Origin: Mycobacterium sp. NAZ190054
GTDB lineage: Bacteria; Actinomycetota; Actinomycetes; Mycobacteriales; Mycobacteriaceae
Assembly: GCF_001545925.1 (NCBI RefSeq)
Contig: NZ_LMVQ01000246.1
Span: 1 to 33,336, forward strand
DNA: 33,336 bases
Reading direction: 5' to 3'
The translations under genes and the position numbers were made by a program. Shown piece after piece: positions 8,552 to 18,311 of this stretch (positions are counted from its first letter, which is position 1; every line of letters begins with the position of its first letter). The notes under the pieces were generated by a model, which was given only the letters and a program-made list of their open reading frames with translations, had not been told where the DNA came from and searched no databases.

Positions 8552-10530
8552 CAGCGGCTCCCTTCGGCGATGATCGTGCAGGCCAACAGGTGGTCCCCGG
8601 TCAGCGGGCGCAGGGCTTGGTCGTCGACCGCGCAGCCGTCCGCGGCCAGCGGGCAGCGCGGATGGAAGGCGCAGCCAGACGGCACCCCGGTGGGGCTGGC
8701 CGGATCGCCCTGCAGCCGGATGTGGCCGCCGCAGGCCTCCGGCAGCGACGCCAGCAGACCCTGGGTGTACGGGTGCCGCGGTGACCCGGTGATCTCGTCG
8801 CTCGGTCCGATCTCCACGATCCGGCCCAGGTACATCACCGCGACCCGGTCGGCGATCAGCCGGGCCGCGGCCAGATCGTGCGTCACGAACACCACGGCGA
8901 GGCCGAGTTCGCGGCGCAACCTGCCCAGTAGGTTGAGTACCACCGCGGCCACCGAGGCGTCCAAAGCGCTGGTCGGTTCGTCGCACAGCAGCACGGTCGG
9001 GCGCGCGGCGAGGGCCCGGGCGATCGCCGCGCGTTGCTTCTGTCCGCCGGAGAGTTGGCGCGGCAGCGAGCGGGCGGCAGCGGCGGGCAGGCCGACGCGG
9101 TGCAGCGTGCCGTCGAGTTCCGCGGCGATGTTCCCGGCCGCGGTGCCGGCCGCCCGCAGACAGTCCGAGATCTGCTCACCGATCGTCAGCCACGGTGTCA
9201 AAGAGGCGCCGGCATCCTGGAAAACCATTTGCACACTGGCGTTTCGGGGGAGATCGACGGTCCCGGAGTCGGCGGTCAGTAGGCCGGCCGCCACCTTGAG
9301 CAGGGTGGACTTCCCGCAGCCGCTCTCACCCACGATCGCCAACGAGTCACCCTGGTGCAGCTGCAGGCTGACCCCGCGCAGCACCTGCGCCGAAGTCTTG
9401 GCGCGGCGCGAACCGTGCTGGAAGGTCTTGACGAGATCGTGAAGAAGCAGTGCTGGGCTGTTGGTTTGCTGTGCGGCCGGCCATTCGGTGCGGGTGGCGG
9501 TATCCGGCTGTGAGGTGCCGGCGGCGTGACCGGCATGCAGGCAGCGGACCTGGTGCCCGGCGGCAAGCGATACCACCGGCGGGGTCATGCTCCGGCATTC
9601 CGGGGTGACCGCCGGACAGCGCTGGGCGAAGGCACATTCTGTGCCGACGCTGCCCGGCGGTGGGGGAGCGCCGGCCAGTGTCGGTAGCGGGTGCGATCGA
9701 TCGGAGTGCAGATCGATGCGCGCGTTGAACAACGCAGCCGTGTACGGGTGTTGTGGGTTGGCCAGAATGGTTGCGGTGTCCCCGGTTTCGACGATCTGGC
9801 CGGCGTACATCACCGCTATGCGGTCGCACACCCGGGCCGCCGCGGCCAGATCGTGGGTGATCAGGATGAAGCTCATCCCGGTGTCGCGGCGCAGATCCAG
9901 GATCAGGTCGAGTATCTGCGCCTGCACGCTGACATCGAGGGCGGTCGTGGGTTCGTCGGCGATGACCAGGTCCGGGTTGCCGGCGATGGCCATCGCGATC
10001 ATGACCCGCTGCCGCAGCCCGCCGGACAGTTCGTGTGGGAACTGGCTCATCCGCTGCTCGGGGTCGGGGATGCGGGCGGCCGCCATGAGCCGCAGGGCCT
10101 CCGCGCGGTCGCCACCGGTCGCCTCGAGGACCTGCTTCCCGATCCGCATCGTCGGATCCAGCGAGACCATCGGGTCCTGGAAAACCGCCCCCATGGTCGC
10201 GGAGCGGTGCTTGCGGCGCGTCCGCTCGCGGGCGCCGACCATGTCGACACCGGCGACTCGGATGGCGCCCTCGACCTTCGGCCGTGAGCGCTTGGGCAGC
10301 ATGCCCAGGACCGTTTGACCGAGAACGGTTTTCCCTGATCCTGACTCGCCCACCACGCCGACGATCTCGTTGCGTGCCACGGTGAGATCGACGCCACGCA
10401 GCACCGGCAGCCGGGTGCGGTCACGGTGCAGGGTCACCGCGAGGTCTGCGACCTCGACGACGGCGTCGGCCGGCCCCGTGCCTGCGGTGCCGAGCAGCGT
10501 GGATCCCGCTGACGTGGTGGAGGCGGTCAT
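8551..10530 (-). CDS. Fused DppD-DppF-type ABC transporter ATPase
   Basis: A 659-residue protein with two complete nucleotide-binding domains in tandem, energising the peptide-type importer. Domain 1 has Walker A GESGSGKT (61-68), signature LSGG (168-171) and Walker B with D192-E193. Domain 2 has Walker A GESGCGKS (401-408), signature LSGGQ (493-497) and D517-E518. Each is followed by an oligopeptide-transporter C-terminal segment with paired cysteines (ECAFAQRCP and GCAFHPRCP). These Cys-rich tails are typical of Dpp/Opp ATPases. The stop shares one base with the DppC start (TGATG). The start ATG 10530 lies one base after the stop of the binding-protein gene. Fused DppDF ATPases are common in Actinobacteria. 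The gene is intact. Confidence 0.93.
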   Translation of the reverse strand: MTASTTSAGSTLLGTAGTGPADAVVEVADLAVTLHRDRTRLPVLRGVDLTVARNEIVGVVGESGSGKTVLGQTVLGMLPKRSRPKVEGAIRVAGVDMVGARERTRRKHRSATMGAVFQDPMVSLDPTMRIGKQVLEATGGDRAEALRLMAAARIPDPEQRMSQFPHELSGGLRQRVMIAMAIAGNPDLVIADEPTTALDVSVQAQILDLILDLRRDTGMSFILITHDLAAAARVCDRIAVMYAGQIVETGDTATILANPQHPYTAALFNARIDLHSDRSHPLPTLAGAPPPPGSVGTECAFAQRCPAVTPECRSMTPPVVSLAAGHQVRCLHAGHAAGTSQPDTATRTEWPAAQQTNSPALLLHDLVKTFQHGSRRAKTSAQVLRGVSLQLHQGDSLAIVGESGCGKSTLLKVAAGLLTADSGTVDLPRNASVQMVFQDAGASLTPWLTIGEQISDCLRAAGTAAGNIAAELDGTLHRVGLPAAAARSLPRQLSGGQKQRAAIARALAARPTVLLCDEPTSALDASVAAVVLNLLGRLRRELGLAVVFVTHDLAAARLIADRVAVMYLGRIVEIGPSDEITGSPRHPYTQGLLASLPEACGGHIRLQGDPASPTGVPSGCAFHPRCPLAADGCAVDDQALRPLTGDHLLACTIIAEGSR

Positions 10531-10531
10531 G

Positions 10532-12142
10532 TCAGGCGCGGCCCAGTTTGACCAACTCGAGGGTGGACGGCGTACCGACGGTGTAGGCCTCCTCGACGCC
10601 GGTCAGCGAGGCGTCCACGATCATCGTGGTGGCCCGGTTGCCGATGTTGAGCCAGCACCCGGTCTGCCAGGCGAGTTCGGCGACCCGGTTGAAGGTGTCC
10701 ATCGATCCGGTGGCCGCGGCCTCCGCGTCGAGTTCGTCGACACCGGGCACCTCGCAGGAGAAGAACTGCAGACCGCCGTCGGTGTCGAACTGGAGATGGG
10801 TCCAGGCGTAAGCGGTTCGGGCGTCCGGGCCGAATTGCGCGAGCAGGATCTCCGGGGCGTTGCGGGCGGCGGCCGGATCACCGACCCAGCTGAAGCGCTG
10901 CGAGGAGGTGATGGGCGTGACTGACGCCTGCAGGCCCAGCTCCGACAGTTGCGCTGCGATCCGGTCGGCCACCAGCTGATCGTCGGAGGCGTCGTTCTGA
11001 TAGGCGATCTGCAGGGTGCGCTGGTCGGCCGGCATCGCGGCGACCCGGGCGCGCAACGGTTCGGTGTCGTAGCTGATGTTCTGCAGCGCGTAGCCGTCCG
11101 GTACCTGGCCCTTGGGGCTCATGGTGTCCGAGGGCTCCGACATGCCGGCCTTTTCCAGATCGGCCATCGCCGCGGAGACGTCGATCGCCTTGAGTAGATC
11201 CATCCGGGCTTCCGGCGAGGTCAGGAATCCCCGGTGTGGATTCATGTAGACCTGCTGGTTTTGCAGCGACGGGTAATTGTGCACCTTGAACTTGCTGTTG
11301 TTGGCGAACTGTTGAACCGTTGCGGCGCTGGGGAAATGGACGATCGCGCCGATGCGGCCCTGGTTGGTCTGAATGATCTGGCTGGATTCGTCGGCGACGA
11401 CAGGGAAGTTGACCGTGGTGAAATGCGGCTTCTCGCCCCAGTACTCGTCGAAGGCCTTCAGCGAGTAGAACTCGTTCGTTTTCACCTCGGCCAGCGTGTA
11501 CGGGCCGGTCCCCAGATCGTGGTTCTGCAGATAGGTCTGGGCGTGGTCATCGCCGGCGTGCTCCGCCAAGCCCTTCGGGCTCATCATCTGAGGCGCGTAG
11601 GCGCAGGCCAGGTAGTCCAGGAAGTCGGCGTTAGGCTTGCCGAGCCGCACCACCGCGGTCAGCGGTTCCGGTGTCTCGACCGCGACGACGTCGGCGAGCA
11701 TGTAGGCCGGGCCGCCGTTGACGGCCGTGCGACGGGCGAAATTGGCCTTGACCGCGGACGAATCGAACGGGGTGCCGTCATGGAACTTCACGCCGTCACG
11801 GAGCGTGAAGGTGTAGGTCAGGTTATCCGGCGAGACGGTCCAGGCGGTCGCCAACCACGGGATGATCTTCTTCTCAGGGGTGCCCGGCTGGTATCGCAGC
11901 AGGCCCTCGTAGACATTCTTGATCAGCATCAAGGCCTGCGCGTCGTAGTAGGTGTCGGGGTCGGGCGGACCGCCGAGGTCACCGCGAAAACCCAGGTCGA
12001 GGGTGTCGGGGCTGGCCGACGGCTGCGACGCCGAGCCGCCGCACCCGGTGACCAGGGCGGCGACCGCCACCAGCGCGGCCGCCAGTACTCCGAAGACGCG
12101 TACGCGATTGTGTCCGGCAGGGCTACCAGCACCGCTTCTCAT
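10532..12142 (-). CDS. Solute-binding lipoprotein of a peptide-type ABC importer (SBP family 5)
   Basis: A 536-residue family 5 extracellular solute-binding protein. The N-terminus (MRSGAGSPAGHNRVRVFG, then a hydrophobic stretch) ends in the lipobox LVTGC, so the mature protein is anchored in the outer leaflet of the plasma membrane. Family hallmarks are NVYEGLLRYQPG, the LATAWTVSPDNLTYTFTLR segment, VKFHDGTPF and GTGPYTL. ATG 12142 is chosen because it puts the lipobox at a normal distance and follows AGGTGG by six bases; an ATG twelve codons upstream lies inside an inverted repeat. It is the first gene of the transporter operon. Family members bind peptides, but also opines, nickel complexes, sugars and alkaloids, so the ligand cannot be named. 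Confidence 0.92.
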   Translation of the reverse strand: MRSGAGSPAGHNRVRVFGVLAAALVAVAALVTGCGGSASQPSASPDTLDLGFRGDLGGPPDPDTYYDAQALMLIKNVYEGLLRYQPGTPEKKIIPWLATAWTVSPDNLTYTFTLRDGVKFHDGTPFDSSAVKANFARRTAVNGGPAYMLADVVAVETPEPLTAVVRLGKPNADFLDYLACAYAPQMMSPKGLAEHAGDDHAQTYLQNHDLGTGPYTLAEVKTNEFYSLKAFDEYWGEKPHFTTVNFPVVADESSQIIQTNQGRIGAIVHFPSAATVQQFANNSKFKVHNYPSLQNQQVYMNPHRGFLTSPEARMDLLKAIDVSAAMADLEKAGMSEPSDTMSPKGQVPDGYALQNISYDTEPLRARVAAMPADQRTLQIAYQNDASDDQLVADRIAAQLSELGLQASVTPITSSQRFSWVGDPAAARNAPEILLAQFGPDARTAYAWTHLQFDTDGGLQFFSCEVPGVDELDAEAAATGSMDTFNRVAELAWQTGCWLNIGNRATTMIVDASLTGVEEAYTVGTPSTLELVKLGRA

Positions 12143-12150
12143 ATCGATCC

Positions 12151-12172
12151 ACCTGTCTGTCGATTGACAGGT
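12151..12172. promoter_or_regulatory. Inverted repeat, candidate TetR operator at the transporter operon start
   Basis: ACCTGTC, eight bases, then GACAGGT form a perfect seven-base inverted repeat ending nine bases before the binding-protein start codon and touching its ribosome-binding site. A further GTCT/AGAC pair overlaps it. The size and symmetry suit a TetR dimer, and the TetR gene is immediately upstream. Binding here would block the operon. Assignment to this regulator is inference. Confidence 0.55.
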
Positions 12173-12290
12173 AGACAACCAGGCATACGTTTCTGGACCG
12201 TTACCGCGAGTTTCTCCGGTGCAAAAAAACTAACCGAGGTGGTGGTGCGGCGCCCGAGGAGCCGGCCGGCGCAAAAGGTTCACACCTCAG

Positions 12291-12998
12291 TCACGGCCTG
12301 TGGGGGGTCGCGGTGGTCGCCGCGGCAAGCGCCGCTCGGGCCAGGTCGGCGCTCAACAGGCGCTCGGCGTCGCTGAGATCGTCCAGCTCGAGAGTGCGCA
12401 GCACGGCGTCTGCGATGAGCACGATGTCGACGTCCTCGGAGTCGGCCCGCATCCGGATGACCGTCTCGACCAGCCGGTAGGGGAGGCTCAGCCGTGTCGG
12501 ATCCAGCGACAGCCCGGCCGCCGCGCGTGCCGCGGCGCACATCTGCCGGTACTTCTGCCGCAGCCGGGCATTGAGCGCGAAAAAAGACGCGAAATCCGGC
12601 AGGTTGCGGATCTCGGGCAGCATGTACAGCGCCCCGAGGTTCCACCGCTCCACCAGTAGCTGGGACATGTCGCAGCTGGCCGCGGCGTGCAACCGCACCG
12701 CCGGACTGCAATCGGCGCTCTCCAGGTGGGCGATCGCGGTCAGCGGTGCGGCGACAGTGTCGAGCATCAGCGATTCCAGGATTGCCTGCTTGGTCGGGAA
12801 ATAGTAATACAGCGAGGCCTGTTTGATGCCGACCCGGAGCGCGATCTCGCGGGTGGTCGTCGCCGTGTATCCCTTGGTGGTGAACAGTTCGGCAGCGGTG
12901 TTCCGGATGGCCTGCACAGTGGCGCGTTCGTCACCCGACGTGCGCATGCCGGAAGCCGTATTACCGCCTGCACTCGCTTGGGGATGCCTTGATGCCAT
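12291..12998 (-). CDS. TetR-family transcriptional regulator
   Basis: A 235-residue TetR-type regulator. The DNA-binding domain covers about residues 24-72, with the helix-turn-helix in TTTREIALRVGIKQASLYYYF followed by PTKQAILESL, a textbook TetR signature. The C-terminal ligand and dimer domain contains helices with ERWNLGALYMLPEIRNLPDFASFF, a pattern seen in several actinobacterial TetR regulators. ATG 12998 is chosen; ATG 12947 (MRTSGDE) is possible, and the longer upstream reading would run into the fabG1 promoter. It lies upstream of and in the same direction as the importer operon, about 150 bases away, and is probably its repressor. The stretch between (12173-12290) shows only an A tract near 12224-12230. 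Confidence 0.88.
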   Translation of the reverse strand: MASRHPQASAGGNTASGMRTSGDERATVQAIRNTAAELFTTKGYTATTTREIALRVGIKQASLYYYFPTKQAILESLMLDTVAAPLTAIAHLESADCSPAVRLHAAASCDMSQLLVERWNLGALYMLPEIRNLPDFASFFALNARLRQKYRQMCAAARAAAGLSLDPTRLSLPYRLVETVIRMRADSEDVDIVLIADAVLRTLELDDLSDAERLLSADLARAALAAATTATPHRP

Positions 12999-13112
12999 GT
13001 CCACCGCCCCGATCGGAATTCGAAGTGGAACTCTAGAGGACCTGAGCCGATCCGGTCCGGTGAGCGGCTCGTCATGGTTGCGCCGGGCGGCGGGGCGGAT
13101 CACGGTTCGGTG

Positions 13113-13899
<787 letters not shown>

Positions 13900-13916
13900 G
13901 ACAGATAAGGACTGAC

Positions 13917-14726
13917 ATGACAGGCTTTCTCGAAGGCAAGCGGATCCTGGTCACCGGGATCATCACCGATTCGTCGATCGCGTTCTACATCGCCAAGGTC
14001 GCGCAGGAGGCGGGCGCCGAGATCGTGTGCACCGGCTTCAACCGGCTGCGCCTGATCGAGCGCATCCTCGACCGGCTGCCGGCCAAACCGCCGCTGCTCG
14101 AACTCGACGTGCAGGACGACAAGCACCTCGACACCCTCGCCGACCGGGTCACCGAGGTGATCGGTGAGGGCAACAAACTCGACGGCGTGGTGCACTCGAT
14201 CGGTTTCATGCCGCAGACCGGCATGGGCATCAACCCGTTCTTCGACGCGCCGTACGAGGACGTCGCCAAGGGCATCCATATCTCGGCGTACTCCTACGCA
14301 TCGCTGGCCAAGGCGCTGCTGCCGATCATGAACCCGGGCGGCGCCATCGTCGGCATGGACTTCGACCCGACCCGCGCAATGCCGGCCTACAACTGGATGA
14401 CGGTCGCCAAGAGCGCACTGGAATCGGTCAACAGGTTCGTCGCCCGAGAGGCGGGCAAGGTCGGCGTTCGCTCGAATCTCGTTGCGGCCGGGCCGATCCG
14501 GACGCTGGCGATGAGCGCCATCGTCGGCGGTGCACTGGGCGACGAAGCCGGCGCGCAGATGCAGCTCCTCGAGGAGGGCTGGGACCAGCGGGCGCCGCTG
14601 GGCTGGAACATGAAAGATCCCACCCCGGTCGCCAAGACGGTGTGCGCGTTGCTCTCGGACTGGCTGCCGGCCACGACCGGCACCGTGATCTACGCCGACG
14701 GCGGCGCCAGCACCCAGTTGCTGTGA
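13917..14726 (+). CDS. inhA: InhA, NADH-dependent enoyl-ACP reductase
   Basis: A 269-residue enoyl-ACP reductase, the same length as the M. tuberculosis enzyme. It performs the last step of each FAS-II cycle for mycolic acid synthesis and is the target of the isoniazid-NAD adduct. The NADH site shows [10 protein letters not shown], with the residues matching I21 and S94 (VVHSIGFM) in the susceptible form. The catalytic Tyr and Lys are in [12 protein letters not shown]. The substrate loop continues to [14 protein letters not shown]. An AAGGA site (13907-13911) precedes ATG 13917, 17 bases after fabG1. Expression depends on the upstream mabA promoter; no strong internal promoter is visible. Confidence 0.97.
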   Translation: MTGFLEGKRILVTGIITDSSIAFYIAKVAQEAGAEIVCTGFNRLRLIERILDRLPAKPPLLELDVQDDKHLDTLADRVTEVIGEGNKLDGVVHSIGFMPQTGMGINPFFDAPYEDVAKGIHISAYSYASLAKALLPIMNPGGAIVGMDFDPTRAMPAYNWMTVAKSALESVNRFVAREAGKVGVRSNLVAAGPIRTLAMSAIVGGALGDEAGAQMQLLEEGWDQRAPLGWNMKDPTPVAKTVCALLSDWLPATTGTVIYADGGASTQLL

Positions 14727-14736
14727 CGAGCTGACC

Positions 14737-15756
14737 GTGTCTCCTGACGCCCTGCTGCTGTTGTCGTTCGGGGGACCCGAGGGTCCCGAGCAGGTGATGC
14801 CGTTCCTGGAGAACGTCACCCGGGGACGTGGCATCCCCAGGGAGCGGCTGGAATCGGTTGCCGAACACTATCTTCACTTCGGCGGGGTGTCACCGATCAA
14901 CGGCATCAACCGCGACCTGATCGCTGCGATCGAGGCCGAGTTGGCGCGGCGCGGCCTTCAGATACCGGTCTACTTCGGCAACCGCAATTGGGCACCGTAC
15001 GTCGAGGATGCGGTTGCCACCATGCGCGACAACCAGATTCGCCGTGCGGCGGTGTTTGCGACGTCGGCGTGGGGCGGCTATTCCGGCTGCGCCCAGTACC
15101 AGGAGGACATCGCCAGGGGGCGGGCCGCGGCCGGTCCGGACGCGCCGGAGCTGATCAAGCTGCGGCAGTACTTCGACCACCCCCTGCTGATCGAGATGTT
15201 CGCCGACGCCATCGACGCCGCGGCGCAAACCCTTCCCGGGGAACTGCGGGACAAGGCGCGCCTGGTGTTCACCGCGCACTCCATCCCGCTGCGTGCGGCT
15301 TCACGTTGCGGGCCGGACCTCTACGAGCGTCAGGTGGCCCACACCGCAGCGTTGGTGGCGGCCGCCGCCGGGTATGCCACGTACGACCAGGTATGGCAGT
15401 CACGGTCGGGGCCGCCCGAGGTGCCCTGGCTGGAGCCCGACGTCGGCGACCACATGGAGGCGCTGGCGGCAGCGGGTGTCGAGGCGGTGATCGTGTGCCC
15501 GGTCGGTTTCGTCGCCGACCACATCGAGGTGGTCTGGGACCTCGACAACGAACTCGCCGAGCAGGCCGCGGCGGCGGGCATCGCGTTCGCGCGGGCCTCG
15601 ACCCCCAACGCCGAACCGCGCTTCGCCGAACTGGTCGTCGACCTGATCGACGAACTGCGCCTGGGACTTCCGCCGCGCCGGGTGGGCGGCGCGGCGGTGC
15701 CCGGGTACGGCAGCAGCGTCAACGGTGCACTGTGCACCCCGGACTGCGAGAGCTGA
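14737..15756 (+). CDS. hemZ: Ferrochelatase (coproporphyrin III ferrochelatase type)
   Basis: A 339-residue ferrochelatase inserting Fe(II) into a porphyrin. In Actinobacteria the substrate is coproporphyrin III, giving coproheme that is later decarboxylated to heme. The family start [28 protein letters not shown], the catalytic-His segment FTAHSIP, and the acidic [15 protein letters not shown] segment are all present. Many actinobacterial enzymes hold a [2Fe-2S] cluster; candidate ligands here are the Cys in SRCGP and two in the tail (LCTPDC). A further tail cysteine that I recall in M. tuberculosis (VPGC) reads VPGY here. GTG 14737 starts ten bases after inhA, so it is co-transcribed with the FAS-II genes. 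Confidence 0.93.
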   Translation: MSPDALLLLSFGGPEGPEQVMPFLENVTRGRGIPRERLESVAEHYLHFGGVSPINGINRDLIAAIEAELARRGLQIPVYFGNRNWAPYVEDAVATMRDNQIRRAAVFATSAWGGYSGCAQYQEDIARGRAAAGPDAPELIKLRQYFDHPLLIEMFADAIDAAAQTLPGELRDKARLVFTAHSIPLRAASRCGPDLYERQVAHTAALVAAAAGYATYDQVWQSRSGPPEVPWLEPDVGDHMEALAAAGVEAVIVCPVGFVADHIEVVWDLDNELAEQAAAAGIAFARASTPNAEPRFAELVVDLIDELRLGLPPRRVGGAAVPGYGSSVNGALCTPDCES

Positions 15757-15760
15757 CCGG

Positions 15761-16630
15761 CTAGCCCCGCCAGGCCGAGTGCAGGATCGTGTCGACGGCG
15801 GCCAGCCGTGCCGAGCGCACCACGGCGGCCAGGGGCCGCAACGCGTCGCTGGCCAACTGGACCTCCGAGGAGCTCTGGAGCCCGCTCGGGATCAGGCCCG
15901 AGCTGACGGTGATGATGGCGTCGACGTGCGCGGCGTTCTCCAGCACCCGCACCGCCCGCGTCGGCGCGTGATCGGGGATGCGGTGCAGGCGGGCCGTGTC
16001 GAGCACCTGCTCGACGAGCCGGCGCGGATCGGCGACCTCGCCGCCGGCGGCGCCGGCCCGCAGTCCCCCGAGGGTGTCGGCGGCCGAGCGCACGGCGTCG
16101 CGCAGCTGGTATTCGGACTCGCCGAGGTCGAAGTGGCCTGCCGGCGGTGCCGACGAGAAGGAATACACCGTCCAGGACAGCCCGGTCAGCTCGGCCTCGA
16201 ACTCGAAATCGGCGTCGGGATCGGCCGGATCCGGGAAGCTGTCCTCGTATTCGAAGTCCGGGACCAGCCCGATCGCGCCGTCCACTCCGTTGACGGTCAC
16301 CGCCTCACCTGCGGTGACCGCGTCACGCCCGAACTGCGTTCCCGGCGGCAGCCCGCGGACGTCTCCGGGCACCGGCAGTGTCAACGCGATCGCCGGTTGC
16401 GTGGCGCCCCGCCCGGCCGCGGTGCGGACCGTCTGCAGCAGCGACATCGACGCCGCGTCGTCGAGATCCGGCCAGGACAACCCGGTGCGCTCGGCCGCGA
16501 CCGAATCGTAGGCCGTCACCGAATGCCTTGTCGTCCATTGGGATAACGCGTCGAGGACGTCGTCCGGCGCGGCCGCGCCTGCCAGCCAGGCGTTGGCCCA
16601 TACCGATAGCGAAACACTGGGGCACCACAT
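15761..16630 (-). CDS. Conserved mycobacterial protein of unknown function (Rv1486c-like)
   Basis: A 289-residue protein recognised by position and sequence as the Rv1486c type, conserved among mycobacteria, with no assigned function. It starts [18 protein letters not shown] and has no signal peptide or convincing membrane helix. The middle is unusually acidic (around residues 124-145: [24 protein letters not shown]). The C-terminal half has regular amphipathic helices. Its end converges on hemZ with only four bases between the two stops. A TACACT box on the minus strand (16645-16640) lies nine bases before the ATG and is a likely promoter, divergent from the NfeD-like gene. I cannot suggest a biochemical activity. 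Confidence 0.88.
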   Translation of the reverse strand: MWCPSVSLSVWANAWLAGAAAPDDVLDALSQWTTRHSVTAYDSVAAERTGLSWPDLDDAASMSLLQTVRTAAGRGATQPAIALTLPVPGDVRGLPPGTQFGRDAVTAGEAVTVNGVDGAIGLVPDFEYEDSFPDPADPDADFEFEAELTGLSWTVYSFSSAPPAGHFDLGESEYQLRDAVRSAADTLGGLRAGAAGGEVADPRRLVEQVLDTARLHRIPDHAPTRAVRVLENAAHVDAIITVSSGLIPSGLQSSSEVQLASDALRPLAAVVRSARLAAVDTILHSAWRG

Positions 16631-16689
16631 GATGGCTGCAGTGTAGTTGTTAGCCGCTCATCGGGTCGGTTGCGCGATAGGCTGGCGTC
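16631..16689. promoter_or_regulatory. Divergent promoter region, leaderless type
   Basis: Two -10 boxes face apart. TACACT on the minus strand (16645-16640) serves the Rv1486c-like gene, and TAGGCT on the plus strand (16678-16683) stands six bases before the ATG of the NfeD-like gene. The second spacing is that of a leaderless transcript starting at the A of ATG. No convincing -35 boxes are visible. Confidence 0.55.
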
Positions 16690-17121
16690 ATGCCTGTCTC
16701 GCTGATCTGGCTGATCGCAGCACTGGCGCTGGCCGGCGCCGAGGCGCTGACCGGCGACATGTTCCTGCTCATGCTCAGCGGCGGTGCCCTTGCCGCCGCC
16801 GGATCCAGCTTCGTTCTCGACTGGCCGGTCTGGGCGGACGGCATCGTGTTTCTGGTCGTGTCGGTGCTGCTGCTGGTCGGGGTGCGTCCCGCGCTGCGCC
16901 GCCGGATGCTGTCCGGCAAGGGCCTGCCGGAACCGGTCAGGGCGCTGGAGGGCAAGAGCGCGGTGGTCCTGGACCGGGTCGCCCGCCATGAAGGCCAGGT
17001 CAAGCTCGACGGCGAGGTGTGGACGGCCAGGCCCTACAACGAGAACGACGTGTACGAACCTGGCGATCATGTGACCGTCGTGCACATCGACGGCGCCACG
17101 GCGGTCGTCTCCAAGATCTAG
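16690..17121 (+). CDS. NfeD-like membrane protein (Rv1487-like)
   Basis: A 143-residue NfeD-family protein. Two hydrophobic stretches, residues 4-48 (probably two helices around ALTGDMFLLMLSGGAL) and 49-65, anchor it in the membrane. The C-terminal part (residues 85-143) is a small OB-fold domain: GKSAVVLDRVARHEGQVKLDGEVWTARP, ending in the family's D-H-V-T-V-V-H-I-D-G-A-T-A-V-V. NfeD proteins are encoded next to SPFH/stomatin proteins and form membrane microdomain complexes with them; the next gene is exactly such a protein, 14 bases downstream. Length matches Rv1487. The start at ATG 16690 fits a leaderless promoter. Confidence 0.92.
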   Translation: MPVSLIWLIAALALAGAEALTGDMFLLMLSGGALAAAGSSFVLDWPVWADGIVFLVVSVLLLVGVRPALRRRMLSGKGLPEPVRALEGKSAVVLDRVARHEGQVKLDGEVWTARPYNENDVYEPGDHVTVVHIDGATAVVSKI

Positions 17122-17135
17122 GGAAGGAGCTCCAG

Positions 17136-18311
17136 GTGGACGGTGCTATCGCAGGGTTGGTCCTGCTCGGCGTGCTGGTGCTGTTCGCCGCGGTGGTGGT
17201 GGCCAAATCGGTTGCGCTGATCCCGCAGGCCGAGGCCGCGGTCATCGAGCGCCTCGGCCGGTACAGCCGCACGGTCAGCGGTCAGCTCACCCTGCTGATC
17301 CCGTTCATCGACAAGATCCGCGCCCGCGTCGACCTGCGTGAACGGGTGGTGTCCTTCCCGCCCCAGCCGGTGATCACCGAGGACAACCTGACCGTCGCGA
17401 TCGACACCGTCGTCTACTTCCAGGTCACCAACCCGCAGGCCGCGGTCTACCAGATCAGCAACTACATCGTCGGTGTCGAACAGCTCACCACCACCACGCT
17501 GCGCAACCTCGTCGGCGGGATGACGCTGGAGCAGACCCTGACCTCGCGTGACCAGATCAACACCGCGCTGCGCGGCGTGCTCGACGAGGCCACCAACCGG
17601 TGGGGTCTGCGGGTGGCCCGCGTCGAGTTGCGCGCGATCGACCCGCCGCCGTCGATCCAGGACTCGATGGAAAAGCAGATGCGCGCCGACCGGGAGAAGC
17701 GCGCGATGATCCTGACCGCCGAAGGCAGCCGCGAAGCGGCGATCAAACAGGCCGAAGGTCAGAAGCAGGCGCAGATCCTGGCCGCCGAGGGTGCCAAGCA
17801 GGCCGCGATCCTGGCCGCCGAGGCCGATCGGCAGTCCCGGATGCTGCGGGCTCAGGGTGAACGCGCGGCCGCTTACCTGCAGGCCCAGGGCCAGGCCAAG
17901 GCGATCGAGAAAACCTTCGCCGCGATCAAGGCCGGCAGGCCGACACCGGAGCTGCTCGCCTACCAGTACCTGCAGACGCTGCCGGAGATGGCCAAGGGTG
18001 AGGCCAACAAGGTGTGGCTGGTGCCGAGTGACTTCGGTTCGGCGCTGCAGGGATTCACCAAGCTGCTCGGAGCCCCCGGAGAGGACGGCGTGTACCGGTA
18101 CACGCCGTCGCCGGTCGACGACACACCGCCGAAGTCCGACGACGACGAGGTCGCCGACTGGTTCTCCACCGAGACGGATCCGGCGATCGCGCAGGCGGTC
18201 GCCAAGGCCGAGGCCGAGGCCCGCACCCCGGTGGAGGGCCCCGGCTACCTGTCGGCCCCGCAGGCTCCGGGCCAGCTCAGCGCGCCGAACCCGGGGGCCG
18301 ACGACCGATGA
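17136..18311 (+). CDS. SPFH/stomatin-like membrane protein (Rv1488-like)
   Basis: A 391-residue SPFH-domain protein of the stomatin/paraslipin group. One N-terminal membrane helix (about residues 3-27) is followed by the SPFH domain: IPQAEAAVIERLGRYSRTV, PFIDKI-x-x-RVDLRE-x-V, QPVITEDNLTV and VYFQV. A long Ala/Glu/Gln-rich coiled coil follows (about 185-265, repeats such as AEGQKQAQILAAEGAKQAA) and then a disordered acidic and Pro-rich tail. Such proteins oligomerise into rings that organise membrane patches and protease complexes. GTG 17136 is preceded by GGAAGGAG at a six-base spacing. It is in an operon with the NfeD partner and overlaps the DoxX-like gene by four bases (ATGA). Confidence 0.94.
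   Translation: MDGAIAGLVLLGVLVLFAAVVVAKSVALIPQAEAAVIERLGRYSRTVSGQLTLLIPFIDKIRARVDLRERVVSFPPQPVITEDNLTVAIDTVVYFQVTNPQAAVYQISNYIVGVEQLTTTTLRNLVGGMTLEQTLTSRDQINTALRGVLDEATNRWGLRVARVELRAIDPPPSIQDSMEKQMRADREKRAMILTAEGSREAAIKQAEGQKQAQILAAEGAKQAAILAAEADRQSRMLRAQGERAAAYLQAQGQAKAIEKTFAAIKAGRPTPELLAYQYLQTLPEMAKGEANKVWLVPSDFGSALQGFTKLLGAPGEDGVYRYTPSPVDDTPPKSDDDEVADWFSTETDPAIAQAVAKAEAEARTPVEGPGYLSAPQAPGQLSAPNPGADDR

Noticed and set aside
12164..12191. Plus-strand promoter TTGACA-N16-TACGTT
   Set aside because: The TTGACA is part of the inverted repeat, and the direction points into the 3' end of the TetR gene, with no plus-strand gene to serve.
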